Positions 13,301-24,571 of a DNA stretch of 57,056 bases are shown here, one piece after another. Within the stretch, counting starts at the first letter, position 1. Every line of letters starts with the position of its first letter. The position numbers and the translations under genes are program-made. Origin of the DNA: Nephromyces sp. MM_2019 (lineage: Eukaryota > Apicomplexa > Aconoidasida > Nephromycida); the NCBI GenBank assembly GCA_015657535.1, contig JADHZB010002092.1, positions 1 through 57,056 on the forward strand, written 5' to 3'. Under the pieces are notes generated by a model. It saw only the letters and a list, made by a program, of their open reading frames with translations, did no database searches and was not told the origin of the DNA.

Positions 13301-16300
13301 CTTTCCCGTTTTCTTTGATGAAGCTGTCGATGATGCAATTCTGTCAAGAGGCCAATGAAAGAGTTTGCTGCGAGTGGTTTATTCACCTATCTTTCCTGCT
13401 AGCTGAGGGTTTTCTTAGCGTGTTCTTACCTTCCAAGAGATTGTCAGGGATACTCTAGAAAATCTTGCTACTAAGATACGGAGCTTGTTCGTACTCGCAG
13501 CTTCATACTCTAAATTGATATCAATTCTCTGAGAGTGGTATCGAACGAAGTGTGTATGAATGAAGAAGGTGGTGAATCGGGTTTTTCACTTTGTTTTCAG
13601 TGTATCTACAGTGGCCTAGTCATCGCGAAGCCCTGTACGTACACCTCAAAGTTTCCCGTCATTCCCTCCTCTTCTACATGTTTTGTTCGCTGAGACCGCT
13701 TCATATCAAAGAAAAAGTGGGCAGTAGAGCAGTTTCATTTAGACATTTTCTATCATATCTTCATCGAAGCATTTGCACGGATCTACACAGATTATGATAT
13801 AGCCTTTTTATGGCATAGGGTTTAGAGTTTGAGGTTTATGGTTTGCTATACCTTCCCAAATAAGTGAAGTTACTCAGAATGCTGTTCTAGAGAGGCATCA
13901 CGTACATAGAGAAACACACACATACATTAAGTGTTTTGGTGGTAGCATTTCAGCTCCTTTTTTGGTAAGGGAGATACTACTCACACACATGGAGGACGCT
14001 AGCTTGCCTAGATACACTGATCTCTATAGGTTTTTTGTAAACTAGTAATATGTACAGTAGCAACTCTACATACATACACGCATTTTGTGTGTTCTTTCAA
14101 CTTATACTACGTAAAATAGCAATTCTGGACACACTCTTATGATGAATACAACTATGATGTTGCGAAGCTGTGTGTTTAGCCACTTGCCCTATACACAGCC
14201 AGTGTGTGCGTAGTTGGTGTGCTGCGTTTGACTACTCTTTCTGTGTATACGAGGTGTATGTGATGTTTGCGCGTCCCAGTCATTCACTTTTTTAGCAATT
14301 GCACGCGAAAAGTTCATCTTCAATGTATGTACACTTATTTTTATTCCTCGATGACTTGACTTCACGCTTTTTTTAGGGATTCTACTCTTCAACTGCTGAA
14401 GCATAAGTGTGTGCGCGTGTGTATTCTTAATTTTCTCTTATCACCTTGTTGATTCACAGCTCAAAATGAGGAACTGGAGAAAGAACTTCCTGCAAATGAT
14501 ATGTCTTCAGCTCCACCTAAACAAGAAGAGAGCGTGTGTGTGACGTTTGGCGTTCATACGGAAGCTGGGTAAGAAAAACTATAAATGTGGGTTGTGTGTG
14601 TGTGCTGAAACTGTCTGCTTTTGCTGAATGTATGTGTGCGCAAGTGTGTGTAGTCTAATGCTTGTTATATTTCAGAATTTGTATAAATCTTTTTATTTAT
14701 GCTCACTCAGCACACATAAACGCCCATGCATCCACACACACGGAGCGTAGTGCATACCCGAGCATACTTGGCTAATGGAAGAGCCCATATACCCTGTATG
14801 TAAAACACTGCACTCATTTGTTCGAGTACACACAAATTCATCTCTCTTAAAAAGGGGAAGTTCTTTGCTACTGCCTTTTCATCCGTGCAAAATCCTTGAG
14901 AATGCCAATCTTTGGTGTTTCTGCTTTCTCCCACGTATCCACCACCTTCATGCTTACCAAAAGCCTTTTTGTAAGAGTGTGTGTGTTTAGGCTGTAAATT
15001 TCTTAATCTCTGTACATGGGTCTACATAAGTATAGAATTCAATCTTTCTATCTATATCTCTATGCAACTCTATCTCTTTTGTCTTTTCTTTCTATCAATG
15101 TCTCTCTCTCAATCTCTCTCTTTCCCTCTCAGCCTCCTCACCCTCACTCTATTATCTCTCTCTTNNNNNNNNNNNNNNNNNNNNNNNNNNNNNNNNNNNN
15201 NNNNNNNNNNNNNNNNNNNNNNNNNNNNNNNNNNNNNNNNNNNNNNNNNNNNNNNNNNNNNNNNNNNNNNNNNNNNNNNNNNNNNNNNNNNNNNNNNNNN
15301 NNNNNNNNNNNNNNNNNNNNNNNNNNNNNNNNNNNNNNNNNNNNNNNNNNNNNNNNNNNNNNNNNNNNNNNNNNNCCCTCTCAGCCTCCTCACCCTCACT
15401 CTATTATCTCTCTCTTGCCCTCTCAGCCTCCTCACCCTCACTCTATTATCTCTCTCTTGCCCTCTCAGCCTCCTCACCCTCACTCTATTATCTCTCTCTT
15501 GCCCTCTCTTTGCAGCGAAGATGCAATCCTCCCAGATGATATGAACATGGCTGATTTGCCAAATCGCCTTCCTCGTAACGAAGCTTCTCCTGAAACCGGT
15601 GGAGAATCTTCTTTGAATGAAGAAACTTCCTCCCAGAAAAATGAGAAGGGAGCGACTGGTGAGAACCAGCAGCAATCATCTCCTTATGAAGAAGATGAAG
15701 GGATAGATGGTCAGCATGAAGATGTTGGTGGGGAGGGAAACTTGGGCGGGAAGCGCCGACTTCGTGGTGTAAACGATATCTCTATGCCAAATCCCCTGAA
15801 GAGAAACACTCTAGAAAAAGCTCTGGATTGGCTTAGGAGAATCAATATAACAAGAGAAGAAGAAGGAGGGAAAAAACCTGATTCTGAGGAGCACACCCAG
15901 ACTCCAAACGAAGGTAGCGAACGGAAGGATGCTGCAGTAGCTGCTGATGGGGTCGGTCAGTATGAACTCACGGAAGATGGTAACCAGTACGGTTTAGCAG
16001 AGTCTTCAAGTTTCCCGAGATTTTCACCACTTGCACATGAAGATAGCACCAAGAAGAGGGAGGAAACCGAAGCAGATGAGGCAGAAAGACATGCCTCAAA
16101 GGCGAGACAGGCTGAGGGTTTCGCTGGCGACAGAGGAGATAAGAAAGAGGAGGATAAAAGCACAAAATATGGCGATTCTTTGCAAAGTGATGAATCTCTC
16201 CAAAAGCAGTTGGGGAATGAAGAAGAGAGGGAGCAAGATGGTGCTTCTCCTGAGGAGGGAGAAGATTCTCGTGAAGCTGATGCTTCTCGCACAAACTTGG

Positions 16301-19300
16301 GTGAGAAAGCAGGTGATGCCATCAAAGAAGCTGCTGACAATTTGAAGAAGAAACGTCGCGAGAAACAGGGTTTGTCTGCTAAGCAAAGGCGTGAAGCCGC
16401 TTCTTCTTGTGATAAGAATGCTGGTCATAGTAAGAAAAATGAAGAAAACAAGGATCAGGTGGAAGATGCTTCAGAAGGAAGAGAAGACGAAGAAGAGGAA
16501 ACTCTAAAGAAAAAGCAAAATCTTGAGCTTTTGAAAGAGCGTGCGAAGATGAGAAACATTCTGCCTCCTTCTTCTATTGATATGAGTGTAGCACAGAGTC
16601 AAAGTGGCGAAAAAGTGATTGTAGAGAAACAGCTTGAAGCAGCTGATGCTAAGCTCAATCTTGAAGTCGAGACTGCTCTTTCTCTGCAATCTTTGGGCAA
16701 GGATGAATCGGATGGGGTGATGAAGGATGGCTCCTCAATTAGCTTGTCTACCAAGTATCTCAGAGAGATAAGAGGTTGGTTTTAATAGTTAGGTTGTGTG
16801 TTTCTTTACAATACACATCGAAGCTGCTGCCTTGAAGCCTTGTTCTTTTGTTTTTTGGGATTCTTTGTTTTCTGCTCTTTTCTTGAGATTCTCGATTTTC
16901 TTCCGTTTCTTCGAACTCTATTTTCTTCTGTTTTTTAAGCTCTCTATTTTGCTAGGTTTCTTCATCTTCTCGCTTCGCTAACGCCAAGCTGTTCTATTTT
17001 CTTTCTAGTCATAAGTCTCTGCTTCATCTTGCAGGTTTTCAGTACAAAAACCATCTTTTTTATATTGCTTTCTGTGTGTATTATTTTGAGCAGTTTTCTG
17101 CATTGCATTTCATTCCTTGGAATTTGTTGTTTTTCTATGCTTTTGAAGATGTTTTATGCCTAATTTTTTGATTCTTATGAATTTTCTTGGTATTTCCCGT
17201 TTTCTGCATTATTCTATAAAAGCGTATCTTTCTTTGTGCTGTACTTTTTTTTGCTTATTCGCTCTTGTGTTTGCAAGAATGCATCCATTTTTTTCAAAGA
17301 AGACCCTAATATTTAGAGTATCTTCATGAAGAAAGAGGTTGTTTCATCTCTTTTTTTTTTTTGTGGTGCTTGAGGAGAATATGCTTTTTTATAGTATCAA
17401 AACGATCATATATTGAAATTTGTGTGCGTTTCCCTCTTTTTGGGAATTTCTGATGAATTTCTGCTCGAAATGCTCGAAGATATGCATCCCCCCTCCTCCT
17501 ACACACCCACATACACACGCAACGTACCTTATATGCCGACAGGTGCTTTACAGTACTACCAAAGAGAAACTTTCCCCATGGCTATCACTCTGTGCGAGCA
17601 ACTCAAGTTAGTGTTTGCGTGGAGAAGACTGCGTTGGCTGTTGAGGAGTGTAGAGGCCTTGTCATCAGCATGCCATCTTCATTGTGTGGCGATGAAGCGG
17701 CAAAGTCCCATCGCTTTCTCTTGCTTATGTATAAGCATGTTTTTAGTAGTGTGTGCGTGGAATTACTTGTGCTCAATAGCACTTGTGTGCGTGTCCCATT
17801 GCTCTAGAGTGCATGTGTGTGTGCGTGTCCCATTGCTCTTTGGTATGTGTGTGTCCCATTGCTCTAGAGTGCATGTGTGTGTGCGTGTCCCATTGCTCTT
17901 TGGTATGTGTGTGTCCCATTGCTCTAGAGTGCATGTGTGTGTGCGTGTCCCATTGCTCTAGAGTGCATGTGTGTGTGCGTGTCCCATTGCTCTTTGGTAT
18001 GTCTGTGTCCCATTGCTCTAGAGTGCATGTGTGTGTGCGTGTCCCATTGCTCTAGAGTGCATGTGTGTGTGCGTGTCCCATTGCTCTTTGGTATGTGTGT
18101 GTCCCATTGCTCTAGAGTGCATGTGTGTGTGCGTGTCCCATTGCTCTTTGGTATGTGTGTATCCTATTGCTATTTGACTCTTTGAAATACTCTTCTGTTC
18201 CTAGTTGCTTGATTTTCTCCCCCTGCATATGTTGTTGTGTGAAGGAGTCGACGTATTTTGCACACACACACACATACACCCATTAGGGTCACCACTTCTT
18301 CACGCTCATATACCATAATTTTCGCACACACACACATCTGTTGCTCTTTGTGTGTTTCTATTAGGATTATTTTGGAACCGACTCTTAAAGGAAAGTTGCA
18401 AGGAGATTACAAAACGGGTAAACGTATTTCAATGAGGAAGGTTATTGGCTTTATAGCCTCAAACTTTAGGAAGGATAAGATTTGGTTGAGAAGAACGCTT
18501 CCTAGTAAGAGAGAATATCAGATCTTGGTTGCTATAGATAATAGTAAGAGTATGGCTGAGTATGGAGCTAACACACTAGCTCTGAAGTCGGTGTTCACTA
18601 TTTGCCAGGTGCGTGGGCATGTATATGAGATGCTAGCTTGTATAAGATAATATTCTGTGCGTTATTCAATTTTTCCGTGCAGAGAATGCTGTGTTTTTCA
18701 CACACACACACACACACACACACCGTATGTTATATATTAGTGCAACACTACGTTCCTGCATGAGTGTTGGTGTGTGTGCGTTCTTGCATTCGTGAATGCT
18801 ACTGTGCTGCCTTTATATGATATGCCGATTTGTGTTTTGTTGTGGGTTTGCTTACTATTCTTGTGTTTTTAGTCTGTTCTTGTGTGTGTCCATTTTTGTG
18901 TTGTTGTTACTCCTATTCTTGTTTGTCTCTCTGTGTATCTATTCTTTTGTGTGTCTCTATTAATGTGTGTGTAATTTTTGCTTGTGCTTCTATTGTGTGT
19001 GTCTATTCTTGTTTTTGTGTGTGTTTCTATCCCTGTGTTTATATGATGTGCTTGTGATAATTCCGAATTTATTCCTTTGAATTTTCTGCTTTTTCAAATG
19101 ATTTTTTCCAGGCGCTTCATCGAGCTGAGGCGGGGATATTCGGCGTGTGTTCCTTTGGCAGGTACACTAAATTCTCTTTATTTTCTACTGTGGTGTTGAA
19201 ACAAAGGCGCTGTAGTATTAGTAGCTTCACTACTTGTTGCTAGTATCCTCTAATTCAAGCACATTTCAACAAAGAAGCTTCAAATTCGTCTTTTTTTTCA

Positions 19301-22300
19301 GCTTTAAAGGGATTTTTCTGCTTCTTTTTGTTGGTTTTTCTTCTGAGTTGTTCTGGGAGAGTTGTGTGCGTAAAGCTTTGCTTTTGTGTGTGGAATTATA
19401 GCTTCTGACCTACGTTGTGCTGGGAGAGGTGTGAGCTGAACCCTTTTCTGTGTATGGAATCAGAGTTTTTTTTCGTTTTAATGCGGACATTCCTCCTCTT
19501 TCTAAGTGAGCGGCTCTGAAAATTGCTCTTCCACGTGCTACTCTATGCTTACAGTTTTCATTGGTAGAGCTCTGTAGTGTTTGCGTGGATTTTGCTGTAG
19601 TAAACACACTTAAATTAGTCTCTGTGCAGCCTCCCCTATATTATCTATCGCAGGAGGCTGTGTAACGCATTATATTAGTGTTTTATGTGCTCAGAAACTA
19701 CACTTTAGTATGTGTGTGTGTGTGGCGCTGCTGCTCTTTAGCACGCGAAGTGTATGTTGAAGATAGAGCTTACCAGTAGGCTAAAAAGGGCATCTTCTCG
19801 TATTCTATGCTAACTTCATCTGGTGTATTACAAATTTATCTTCATCCTATTTCTCAATGAAACCTTCCTATTGTTACTTTCCCACTTTCAAAGCCTTTAG
19901 GCATTTTAAATGTGTGTTGGGGTCATGTTTGTTAGGTTTCTGCGTATTGGATGTTTGTGGGATGTATGTTTGTTAGATGTCTGTCTGTGTGTTGGATGGA
20001 TGTGTATCATTGCGTTCATATCTATTAGGTGTCTGTCTGTGTGTTGAGGGTCTTGGATATATGCTAGTGTGTTGGTAAGTGTTGTGTGTTGTACATTTGT
20101 GTCTTCTGTGGAGTAAAAACTCTTTTTTTCTTTTATGCTTAGTTTTGCTTATAACTGCTGAGAATTATAGCAATCAACTTCTTCATTTTTTTCAGCAAGA
20201 AACCCAATGTATTGATGCCTATGAGCTCTCATTTTGGAGAAGCGGAAGGGCTTGATATATTGAAGGGCCTGAGCTTCGATGAGGAATCGAAAGGATCGTA
20301 TGATTGGGCCATGGTGGATGTGTTAAAGCTAGGGATAACAACGCTTGAGCATTCTAGGAGAGTCGCCTCTTCAAGTAAGAAATACCAAACGTAGGATGTG
20401 TGCTTGTTTGTCTTTATTTTTTTGCCTTTATCTCTCTGTTCTTCATCCCTTCTATTACTTCAAGCTTGCCTTTCTCGTTTTCATCTTCCTCTTCCTCATC
20501 TCGCTCTCCCCTTCTTTATCTTACCCCCTTCTTCATCTGCCTTTCCTTACCCTCTCATCTTTCTTCCCCCCTTCCCCTGTCTTATCCTTCCCCGCTCGGC
20601 TCATCCTGTCCCCCTTAGTAAAATCCGCCTTCCCGCTCCTCTTTGTGTTGAGAATTTCATGAACACGCCGGTGAATATGCGATCTTCAACAACCTCTTTC
20701 TCCATGCACTGCAATTCCTTTTATATTTTATGATAATTAAGCGTGAAGATGCAGATCAGAGCTGCACAGTAGGAAGGTTGGAAGAAGGAAAGGCTATCAT
20801 CTACTCCCTCTGCGTAGTTTTACCTCCTATTCAAGCTTTTCAGCGTGGTGGAGGCTGAAACCTGCATTTTTGGGGGTTTTTTCACAGTTGTGCGTACACT
20901 CGAGTAGAGCTTTGAACCGATAGCTCCAACACTGAGAACACCCACCAACTCACACCAACACCAACGGCACCCATCAACCCCAGCTAACCAAACTCACGCC
21001 AAGACCCGCACATACTAACTCGCCAAACTCATAGCAAAACCCACCTCTCTCTCCTGCTAAACACAATTCCTCATCTTCAACAAGCAGTAGCCTCTTCTCC
21101 TTTGATCCCCTATTGAGTCTACATCCCTTTTAACACGCTGTGTTTGGGTGATGTGTGTGTTTTTTTTTTCCTCTTCTTCGACTTTATGCTCTGATCTCTA
21201 TCACAGGTAGCAGCAGCTCAAGCACACAACAGATGATGCTGATTGTCACCGATGGATGCTTTAACAAGCAGCTGACTCGAAAGTGGGTGCATCTTGCCCT
21301 ATCAAAGCAAATGACTCCGTTGCTTATTATAGTGGACACTCCAGGTGGAGGTACGGCTGAAGCGACATCCTCTCGTGCATCTTCTGAACAACACACAGTG
21401 GGTTCCAAGCTAAAGGAAGATTATTTTGTAAAAAAAGCCGATTTCTCTACTTCTTCACGTGAAGATCAAAAGCATTCGCTGCAAAAGAAGAGCACGGAAT
21501 GCAGAAAGTCCATATTTGATATGAAAGAAGTTTCCTTTAGAGGTAAAGAGGATGATAAATGAGAGTTTTTGTGTTTGCAGATGCTTTATAAATATGTGAA
21601 AGCTATTTATAGGGCTGATTGCTTGATTTTTGAGTTTTTAGGGGTTGCTGCTCTCTTTGGAGTGTATAGGTCAAAATTTATCTCTGTATGGTTATCTTGT
21701 TTGAGATTTACATCCCTTTACCCCGGTGTATGTGCTTGTCTTTTGGTAATGAAGTGATGATGCTTCTCTTGCAATTATTTCCTTCCTCTATTATCCTCCC
21801 TAGTGGTTTGTGCCATCTTTCCTTAGAATAGACGCTTTTTATTATTACTCTATCATCAAGTGCTTGTTCTTCTAGGCTGCCCATTCCGCATTTGCATGCC
21901 ACCAACTACACCCTCATCATTCTTTACCGAGTATTTCTATGCAAAATTCTTTTTCCAGTAACAGTGTATATATGCATGTCTTTATCTCTCAATCTCTGTC
22001 CCCCTACCCGACACCTTGTTAAACTTGCATTTCCTTATGTAAGCAGATTAGCATCTTCAATTAAACTTTGTGTGTTTAGCTATTTTCTCGCTGTTCTCTT
22101 CCACCTTAGCAACTTCATGTTTCACACAGATACCGTATTTTTAGCTCAATTCTTGTTGTTTTCCTACAAAGTGGCAGAATTTTCAAAACATTTCTTTCTT
22201 AAATTTGATATAGCCTTTTGCTTTGTCTCATTGCTATGAAGCTCGACCGTGAACTTGAAAGAAGATGGAAGAATTCTTGCATTTTCTTTCAACGCTAGTG

Positions 22301-23171
22301 GCATTTCATAGCAACAATTTGGGGCACACAACCGCTTTGGTACTCTTTACCGCTTTCTTTACGGCATCATGAGTGCTGATAGATTTACTGTGTAATGTTG
22401 AGTTTACTAGCTGTAGACTTGCGTGTGTTTGACATATATATGCTTATATGTTGTGTGTGAGATTCACGCACAAAACGCCTATTTACTCTCCTTGTATATT
22501 AGATACGCACTTCTCACACCTACCTTACTTGTTCTTATATCTATATGGAGTGCACATGCTTGTGTAGGTTTTCCACCCTATAAGGTATGTGGGTATGAAT
22601 ATGCATATCTATGCAAGTGTATTTTCTTGTGTTAAAATTGCTTTTTTCTCATATACTTCGCCTGTGCATTTCAGGTAATAAGATGGAGGTCAGCATGTAT
22701 ATGCAAGACTTTCCCTTCCCCTATTATGCTGTAGTCCAACAACTTTCTAGCATACCTAGAGTTGTGGCTGAAGTTTTACGGTAAGAAAATCTTCACTTAG
22801 ATTACTTCTTCATTACAAGATTTTCTGTTTGGTAAGCTTTCAGGCAGAGTTTTAGTTGCTTTTGTGTCTTTTATGATACTAGGATATTATCTCACTGCTG
22901 AAGGCTTCATTTTCATGTTTCTTCAAAGTTTAGATCAGAGTGGCTTTTGCCTGCGCTGCGTTTGCTTGTGTTTGAGTTTTCATGTGCATTTTTTACTGCA
23001 GTTCTGCGAGAACAGCTTTACTTGTAACATGCTTATGAATGCCCCTTCAGATCAAATTCATTTGCAGTAGGTTGTGTGCATCATTTGTTTGATAGTTCTT
23101 GCTCATCAAACGATGCTTCTGTATGTATACCTTTATGTAGGCAATGGTTCGAACTTATCAATCAGGGATAA
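1..23171 (+). CDS. MDN1: Midasin (MDN1/Rea1), C-terminal ~3,100 residues, 5' end outside window
   Basis: Midasin is the dynein-like AAA+ ATPase that strips assembly factors from pre-60S ribosomes; its MIDAS domain grips Ytm1 and Rsa4. Exons, with codon phase matching at the junctions: 1-1391, 1990-2616, 3096-3512, 3709-3893, 4669-5258, 5697-5767, 6427-6504, 6901-8709, ~9766-10509, 11094-11388, 11707-11825, 12270-12777, 14460-14568, 15516-16774, 17543-17606, 18365-18608, 19112-19161, 20196-20374, 21207-21542, 22675-22780, 23141-23171. Conserved blocks seen: the helical linker (STPPAKLL..LE.LFERIQVW, GEFQRRLQMI), the GTGLGEGEGKNDITKEIEDE motif, the acidic region, ILEPT..GDYKTGKR, DKIWLRRT, MIDAS motif DNSKSM, TDG, and the FPFPYY...RQWFEL tail ending in TAA. 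The AAA+ ring lies upstream of the window. The exon 8 donor and exon 9 acceptor are the only poorly fixed junction (acceptors at 9616, 9688 or 9766 all keep frame). Some tiny exons could be missed in the 1.7 kb intron 12778-14459. Confidence 0.93.
1392..1989 (+). repeat. TG-rich MDN1 intron 1
   Basis: The intron opens with GTAAGG and has perfect (TG)n runs near 1427-1446 and 1851-1873, plus many short TGTG words and a poly-T near 1672. It ends in CTCTCACAG. The short reading frames across it (VCVCVC or HTHTHT type) are products of the repeat, not genes. Confidence 0.8.
4303..4331 (+). repeat. (TG)14 microsatellite in MDN1 intron 4
   Basis: A perfect TG run inside the intron between exon ends 3893 and 4669; a second shorter run sits at about 4457-4477. 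No coding signal in this 775-nt intron. Confidence 0.9.
9536..9765 (+). repeat. Long polypyrimidine tract before MDN1 exon 9
   Basis: About 230 nt almost purely C/T on the sense strand, with repeated CTTCATCTT words. Three in-frame CAG acceptors (before 9616, 9688 and 9766) lie in or at its edge. All are phase 0, so the exon 9 start cannot be fixed from sequence; the last is preceded by the longest tract and gives the most protein-like N-terminus. Confidence 0.7.
10516..10970 (+). repeat. ~53-nt minisatellite with internal (TG)n, MDN1 intron 9
   Basis: About nine copies of a unit with core GATTTGAGTTGATGTGTTTC, then TTGAGGTGATACAG and a (TG)4-10 run. Core starts are near 10538, 10591, 10644, 10678, 10731, 10785, 10833, 10875 and 10927. 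Spacing is 53 nt except one copy shortened to 34 nt and three altered mainly by TG-run length. It begins right after the exon 9 donor (CAG|GTAATG). Confidence 0.92.
15124..15501 (+). repeat. 42-nt polypyrimidine minisatellite with assembly gap, MDN1 intron 13
   Basis: The unit starts CCCTCTCAGCCTCCTCACCC and ends TCTCTCTCTTG, 42 nt. One copy precedes the N run and three identical copies follow it, the last abutting the true acceptor CTCTTTGCAG of exon 14 (15516). Each unit holds a pyrimidine tract followed by CAG, so each looks like a decoy 3' splice site. Reading frames through it (PHPHSIISL or LLTLTLLSL type) are repeat artefacts. Confidence 0.93.
15165..15375. other. Assembly gap of 211 N
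   Basis: Unresolved bases inside the 42-nt tandem array. 211 is close to five repeat units (210), so the gap probably stands for about five unread copies if its size was estimated rather than fixed. Confidence 0.95.
17785..18165 (+). repeat. Composite minisatellite (CCCATTGCTCT core), MDN1 intron 15
   Basis: Two related units alternate: CCCATTGCTCTAGAGTGCAT followed by GTGTGTGTGCGTGT, and CCCATTGCTCTTTGGTATGT followed by GTGTGT. They form a higher-order period of about 60 nt, repeated with local duplications. The last copy is decayed (CCTATTGCTATTTG). The array sits between the 64-nt exon 15 and the MIDAS exon 16. All overlapping frames (e.g. VHVCVRVPLL repeats) are artefacts. Confidence 0.92.
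18258..18725. repeat. (CA)n microsatellites flanking MDN1 exon 16
   Basis: CA runs on the sense strand at about 18261-18276, 18324-18336 and 18700-18723, opposite in orientation to the TG runs in most other MDN1 introns. Confidence 0.85.
20440..20620 (+). repeat. Polypyrimidine tract in MDN1 intron 18
   Basis: About 180 nt of C/T-rich sequence with CTTCATCT and CCCCTTCT words, downstream of the exon 18 donor (TCAA|GTAAGA). Open frames here are compositional. Confidence 0.7.
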
Positions 23172-24571
23172 GTTGCTATGAGTATTCTCTATAATAGAGC
23201 TTTCTGCGCGAGTATCTTCGTTGCAGCTGATGCATTTGAAGCACACACTCGTTCAAAAGGGATACAACTTCATCTTGAGAGAGTAACCTGAGAAAATAGG
23301 TATATAGAACCAAAAAAGAAGGTGAAAAAGGGGACGATAAAAAGAGCAAAATCTACTTGTTTTTTCAGCATAGTATCTTTATGTAGATATGTATGAGAAA
23401 GACTTTTTAGAGCGAAAATTTAGCTTGTTTTGATAAGGGAATCAAACCGAATTTGTTCGCTTGAGGCAGCTGAATACTTTGGATGAAGCAATCAAAGATA
23501 GTTTGATAGCCACAACAAGCTGAATACTCCAAACTAAGCTATCAAACCATGTTTTATATCTTAAAGCAGCCGTATTTCTTTGCATATACGGCATCGCTAA
23601 GCCTTTGGCTAAACTGTACACATCCAGCCAATATGATGCCCAGCTGTTTCTGGAAGTTCACAGTGTATTATGGGGCCTGAAGAACCACCACCTGGTGATA
23701 AATTTTTCCCGATATGGATAATTCTCCGTTGTAGATTAATAATCTATACCGTTAGAACTCACTAATCGCTCTTTTTCATTATGATTTCGAGTAGATTCAA
23801 CTGGTCAACATATATTTCTGGTGTATAGAATAAGATTACAATATTTTTATCCTTATATTGGCTCTTTTTGCCTCGAAAATTCCTTGTAATAGTGCTATAA
23901 ACACCCCCTTCTCTGTATCACAGTAAACTCAATACATTTATAATAATCCTATAAAAGAAAATTATCTATAAAACGATTTTGTAAAAAAGTTTAAACATGT
24001 ATTGGAGTCGCGCCTCTCCGATTTATATATCGAAATAAAACAAAAATATGTTTAACTTCAACTTAAACTGAAAACTGAACCCCCAATGAACTAGCGTTTT
24101 ATGTTTTTGCTGATAATTGAACCGAAAAGTGGCTGGTATGAGTATTCAAGAAGATGCTTCCTAAACTTGTCTTTAATAGCATTTTTTCTGATCGCCTCTT
24201 GTGGTGTTCATCGAGAGAAGAGAAAACCGCCGTGTTGTATTCATGTTCGGGAAGCAAAGCGCTTGACACATGAAATTCCGCCGTATTTCATACTCGGGAA
24301 AGAGAACGCTGCGAGTCGTGCATTTTCTTCTTATTGGAGGTTTAAATTTTTTTGGATTACAGCATGAGCTCGCTACCAGTGGATTAATTTTATGAGACTA
24401 GCAATTTTTTGTGTAAAAAAGTACTTATACCTTCTTATATATGCCTTTCAATAATTATCAATTGCAACTACTAATTTTGTATTCATCTGTTGGTGTGCAT
24501 ATACTACCGGCGTAAAAAGAAGCAATCTTTGCTGCTTTGCATATGATTGAAACTCAATTAGTATTTTTTCA
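23172..24571. other. Intergenic, MDN1 3' flank to next gene
   Basis: AT-rich, no supported gene. It holds the 50-nt tandem repeat at 23441-23590. A 40-residue frame near 24200-24360 contains two related segments (CCGCCGTGTTGTATTCATG and CCGCCGTATTTCATACTCGG, both running into CGGGAA) but has no clear splice sites. Confidence 0.6.
23441..23590. repeat. Three-copy, 50-nt degenerate tandem repeat
   Basis: Units at 23441-23490, 23491-23540 and 23541-23590 each begin ATCAAA and share GCAGCTGAATACT-like or GCAGCCGTATTTCT-like sequence at the same offset (about base 26-39). The spacing is exactly 50 nt with no indels, although the copies have diverged. Confidence 0.8.

Larger units (their letters stand above)
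9766..16774 (+). other. MDN1: MDN1 segment: Asp/Glu-rich region (exons 9-14)
   Basis: Exon 9 ends with the most conserved part of this region (LAVAFVDLTISLFNEGF, then GEGEG and IEDEGQFDG), which in midasins leads into the acidic tail between linker and MIDAS. Exon 10 begins with the AMEVSFDFEAKLED block. Exons 11-14 are mostly Glu/Asp/Lys/Ser with short anchors (EMDLDLEKEM; ILPDDMNMADLP) that resemble the LPEDMNLD motif of other midasins. Exon 14 alone is 1,259 nt and very charged. The region acts as a flexible tether that lets the MIDAS domain reach the ring. Junction phases are 0, 1, 0, 1, 2, 1 in order and all match. Confidence 0.85.
17543..23171 (+). other. MDN1: MDN1 segment: MIDAS (VWA-like) domain and C-terminus (exons 15-21)
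   Basis: Exon 15 (64 nt) supplies TLCEQLK and joins exon 16 IILEPT. Exon 16 carries GDYKTGKR, DKIWLRR and the metal-site motif D-N-S-K-S-M (DxSxS). Exon 17 (50 nt) gives GIFGVCSFG; exon 18 the GEAEGLDILKGLSF block; exon 19 QQMMLIVTDG, with the MIDAS aspartate. After the LLIIVDTP strand there is a Ser/Lys-rich insert of roughly 55 residues before SIFDMKEVSF; this lies where other midasins have a short loop. Exon 20 has MQDFPFPYYAVV and exon 21 just 10 codons (split R, QWFELINQG, stop). Introns are 350-1,100 nt and hold TG-rich and polypyrimidine sequence. Confidence 0.93.

Noticed and set aside
14981..15544. Frames across the N gap that look like repeat proteins
   Set aside because: They translate the 42-nt pyrimidine repeat and the N run; only the part after 15516 is real MDN1 exon 14.
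23141..23160. tRNA B-box-like GGTTCGAAC
   Set aside because: It codes QWFEL in the last MDN1 exon, and no tRNA cloverleaf can be drawn around it.
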